A stretch of 7,351 nt of DNA from an uncultured bacterium. GTDB lineage: Bacteria > Actinomycetota > UBA4738 > HRBIN12. Location: positions 1 to 7,351 of the forward strand of contig CALGFI010000071.1 in assembly GCA_937881155.1 (NCBI GenBank). The letters run 5' to 3'. A program made the translations under genes and the position numbers. Below, piece after piece: positions 6,633-7,351 of the stretch (position 1 is its first letter; each line of letters starts with the position of its first letter). The notes under the pieces were generated by a model that saw nothing but the letters and a program-made list of their open reading frames with translations, ran no database searches and was not told the DNA's origin.

Positions 6633-6635
6633 AGC

Positions 6636-7351
6636 GTGGCCGAGATCGTGATGGACGACGTATCGAAGGTCTATCCGGATGGAACCGTCGGCATCTCGGA
6701 CCTCAGCCTGAACATCAAGGACGGCGAGTTCATCGTGCTCGTCGGCCCGTCGGGCTGCGGCAAGACCACCGCGCTACGGATGGTCGCCGGACTCGAGAGC
6801 ATCACCGGCGGAACGATCAGCATCGGCGACCGGGTCGTGAACGCGGTTCCCCCGAAGGAACGCGACATCGCGATGGTGTTCCAGAACTACGCGCTGTATC
6901 CGCACATGAGCGTGTACGACAACATGGCGTTCGGGCTGAAGCTGCGGAAGCTGTCGAAGGAGGAGATCGACCGGCGCGTGAGGCAGGCCGCGACGATCCT
7001 CGGACTGGACGACTTCCTTCAACGCAAGCCGAAGGCGCTCTCGGGCGGCCAGCGCCAGCGCGTGGCGATGGGTCGCGCGATCGTGCGCGAACCGAAGGCG
7101 TTCCTCATGGACGAGCCGCTGTCGAACCTGGACGCGAAGCTCCGCGTGCAGATGCGTTCGGAGATCGCTCGCATCCAGCACGAGCTCGGCGTGACGACCC
7201 TGTACGTGACGCATGACCAGACCGAAGCGATGACGATGGGCGACCGCGTCGCGGTTATCCGCAAGGGTTCGCTGCAGCAGGCCGACACGCCGCAGTACCT
7301 GTACGACCACCCGGTGAACCTGTTCGTCGCCGGGTTCATCGGCTCACCGGC
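6636..7351 (+). CDS. ugpC: Sugar ABC transporter ATP-binding protein, UgpC/MsmX/MalK type (cut by right window edge)
   Basis: From GTG at 6636 there are 238 complete codons open to the window end. The ATPase domain is complete: Walker A GPSGCGKT at 37-44, Q-loop in VFQNYALYPH (Gln83), signature LSGGQ at 135-139, Walker B AFLMDEP at 155-161 (Glu160), D-loop SNLD at 163-166 and H-loop His193. ALYPHMSVYDNMAFGL and the QADTPQYLYDHPVNLFVAGFIGSP segment are typical of the CUT1 carbohydrate-importer ATPases (UgpC, MsmX, MalK). The C-terminal TOBE/regulatory domain, usually bringing the length to about 360-380, lies beyond the window. The protein would sit on the cytoplasmic face and energise uptake of a sugar or glycerol-3-phosphate type substrate. 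These ATPases often serve several permeases, so the substrate cannot be told; the symbol names the family. It is transcribed divergently from the macro-domain gene with a possible operator upstream. Confidence 0.95.
   Translation, partial: MAEIVMDDVSKVYPDGTVGISDLSLNIKDGEFIVLVGPSGCGKTTALRMVAGLESITGGTISIGDRVVNAVPPKERDIAMVFQNYALYPHMSVYDNMAFGLKLRKLSKEEIDRRVRQAATILGLDDFLQRKPKALSGGQRQRVAMGRAIVREPKAFLMDEPLSNLDAKLRVQMRSEIARIQHELGVTTLYVTHDQTEAMTMGDRVAVIRKGSLQQADTPQYLYDHPVNLFVAGFIGSP

Noticed and set aside
6038..7216. A 392-codon plus-strand frame crossing the macro-domain gene, the divergent promoter region and the ABC transporter gene
   Set aside because: It would be antisense to one well-supported gene and out of frame with another, and it has no ribosome binding site or domain.

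Overview
This is a compact, gene-dense, high-GC window (by eye roughly two-thirds G+C) with no stretch over about 100 bases outside genes and no RNA genes, mobile elements or CRISPR arrays that I can see. GTG and TTG starts, very tight gene spacing and protein types point to a free-living high-GC bacterium. An uncultured Actinomycetota-like or Chloroflexota-like lineage is my best guess, but no marker gene settles it.

Layout: six genes run leftward on the minus strand. In transcription order they are a macro-domain ADP-ribose hydrolase/deacetylase (6538-6020), a single-domain rhodanese (5994-5626), glycolate oxidase subunit GlcD (5578-4115), GlcE (4118-3063), phosphoenolpyruvate carboxylase Ppc (3056-384) and the N-terminal quarter of the iron-sulfur subunit GlcF (330-1, running off the left edge). 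One gene runs rightward from a 97-base divergent intergenic region: a UgpC/MsmX/MalK-type sugar ABC transporter ATPase (6636-7351, running off the right edge).

How the genes work together: GlcD, GlcE and GlcF form the membrane-associated, FAD and iron-sulfur dependent complex that oxidises glycolate to glyoxylate. The unusual point is that a full-length, apparently intact ppc sits between glcE and glcF, 6 bases after glcE and 53 bases before glcF. This ties carboxylation of PEP to oxaloacetate to glycolate use. A reasonable inference is anaplerosis: glyoxylate carbon enters central metabolism through glycerate and PEP, or through malate synthase, and PEP carboxylase refills the C4 pool. The rhodanese and macro genes upstream are co-directional but separated by 47 and 25 bases, and a functional link to glycolate is not shown.

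Regulatory signals are weak but visible. There is a possible promoter just upstream of glcD, a pair of mutually exclusive hairpins directly before the glcF start codon, and an inverted repeat (GGTTCA-N11-TGAACC) over the possible promoter of the ABC transporter gene. I do not see a clearly new defence, mobile or RNA system here. The most noteworthy feature is the glcD-glcE-ppc-glcF arrangement.
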